A stretch of DNA of 64,000 nucleotides from Micromonospora sp. BL4 (GTDB taxonomy: Bacteria > Actinomycetota > Actinomycetes > Mycobacteriales > Micromonosporaceae): assembly GCF_003667505.1 (NCBI RefSeq), contig NZ_RCVJ01000161.1, positions 1 to 64,000 on the forward strand, read 5' to 3'. Positions within the stretch are counted from its first letter, which is position 1. Each line of letters begins with the position of its first letter. Shown piece after piece: positions 63,923-64,000 of the stretch. The notes under the pieces are model-generated. The model saw only the letters and a program-made list of their open reading frames with translations. It did no database searches and was not told the origin of the DNA. A program made the translations under genes and the position numbers.

Positions 63923-64000
63923 CAGGCCGTACCCCCGTCGTCGTCGGTCCGGTCGCCGCGCGCCGGCGGGTCCGCGACCGGGTCGCCCGGGTTCGCGCCG
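63922..64000 (-). CDS. nuoG: Probable NuoG C-terminus (partial; 5' part outside window)
   Basis: The last 25 codons of a frame ending in TGA at 63922-63924 (GANPGDPVADPPARGD...DDDGGTA). The tail is disordered and carries no diagnostic motif. The call rests on the usual nuoG-nuoH order and the one-base overlap with nuoH. Confidence 0.55.
   Translation of the reverse strand, partial: GANPGDPVADPPARGDRTDDDGGTA

Overview
The window is a high-G+C actinobacterial chromosome segment, most likely from the Micromonosporaceae (Micromonospora or a close relative). The evidence is the secE-nusG-rplK-rplA / rplJ-rplL / rpoB-rpoC order, hadA/hadB beside rpmG and tRNA-Trp, frequent GTG/TTG starts, and rpoB/rpoC sequences of actinobacterial type. 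The genus is an inference; no 16S rRNA gene is present.

Layout. (1) 1-22.6 kb is core chromosome. A minus-strand transcription/translation block runs from tRNA-Thr and tRNA-Met through rpmG, hadA-hadB, tRNA-Trp, secE, nusG, rplK, rplA, an ABC exporter pair, rplJ-rplL (with a leader and attenuator), rpoB and rpoC to a strong terminator. Two small membrane proteins lie beyond rpoC. To the right are a GGDEF-EAL membrane protein, a 42-aa peptide, an epoxide hydrolase and two small genes. (2) 22.6-48.8 kb is an accessory island at the 3' end of a tRNA-Tyr gene. Three copies of a 52-bp tRNA-Tyr 3'-end sequence (22625, 29851, 48758) divide it into two tandem integrative elements. Element 1 (about 7.2 kb) is a remnant: an integrase fragment, an overlapping metalloprotease plus small-protein pair, a secreted protein, a broken IS481-like insertion sequence beside a 10-bp tandem repeat, and a DUF6338-type membrane protein with a tiny basic protein. 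Element 2 (about 18.9 kb) is an actinomycete integrative and conjugative element (AICE). One overlapping operon encodes a Pra-like activator, a TraSA/FtsK-like translocase, small transfer proteins, a RepSA-like initiator, an excisionase and a frameshifted tyrosine integrase. Its promoter sits in a pair of operators resembling a palindrome in front of a GntR regulator gene 4.3 kb away. Element 2 also carries a second GntR regulator with two DUF6907-like proteins and a glycosyltransferase, and a defence cargo: a BsuBI/PstI-family restriction-modification pair followed by a DUF262 + HEPN pair. (3) 48.8-64 kb is core chromosome again: intact tRNA-Tyr, a YajQ-family gene, a methyltransferase, a DHFR-like reductase divergent from a MerR fusion protein, an MFS transporter, htpX and the nuo (complex I) cluster nuoN-M-L-K-J-I. 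Three unrelated genes separate nuoI from nuoH, and the likely nuoG end is cut by the window.

Working model (inference): GntR protein(s) keep the element-2 transfer operon off. On derepression, Pra and Int/Xis would excise the element, RepSA would replicate it and TraSA would move it as double-stranded DNA. The integrase frameshift suggests the element may now be fixed, while its R-M and HEPN/DUF262 genes could still protect the host. The best candidates for undescribed biology are the HEPN-DUF262 pair, the metalloprotease pair and the dense palindrome cluster at 38.3-38.7 kb.
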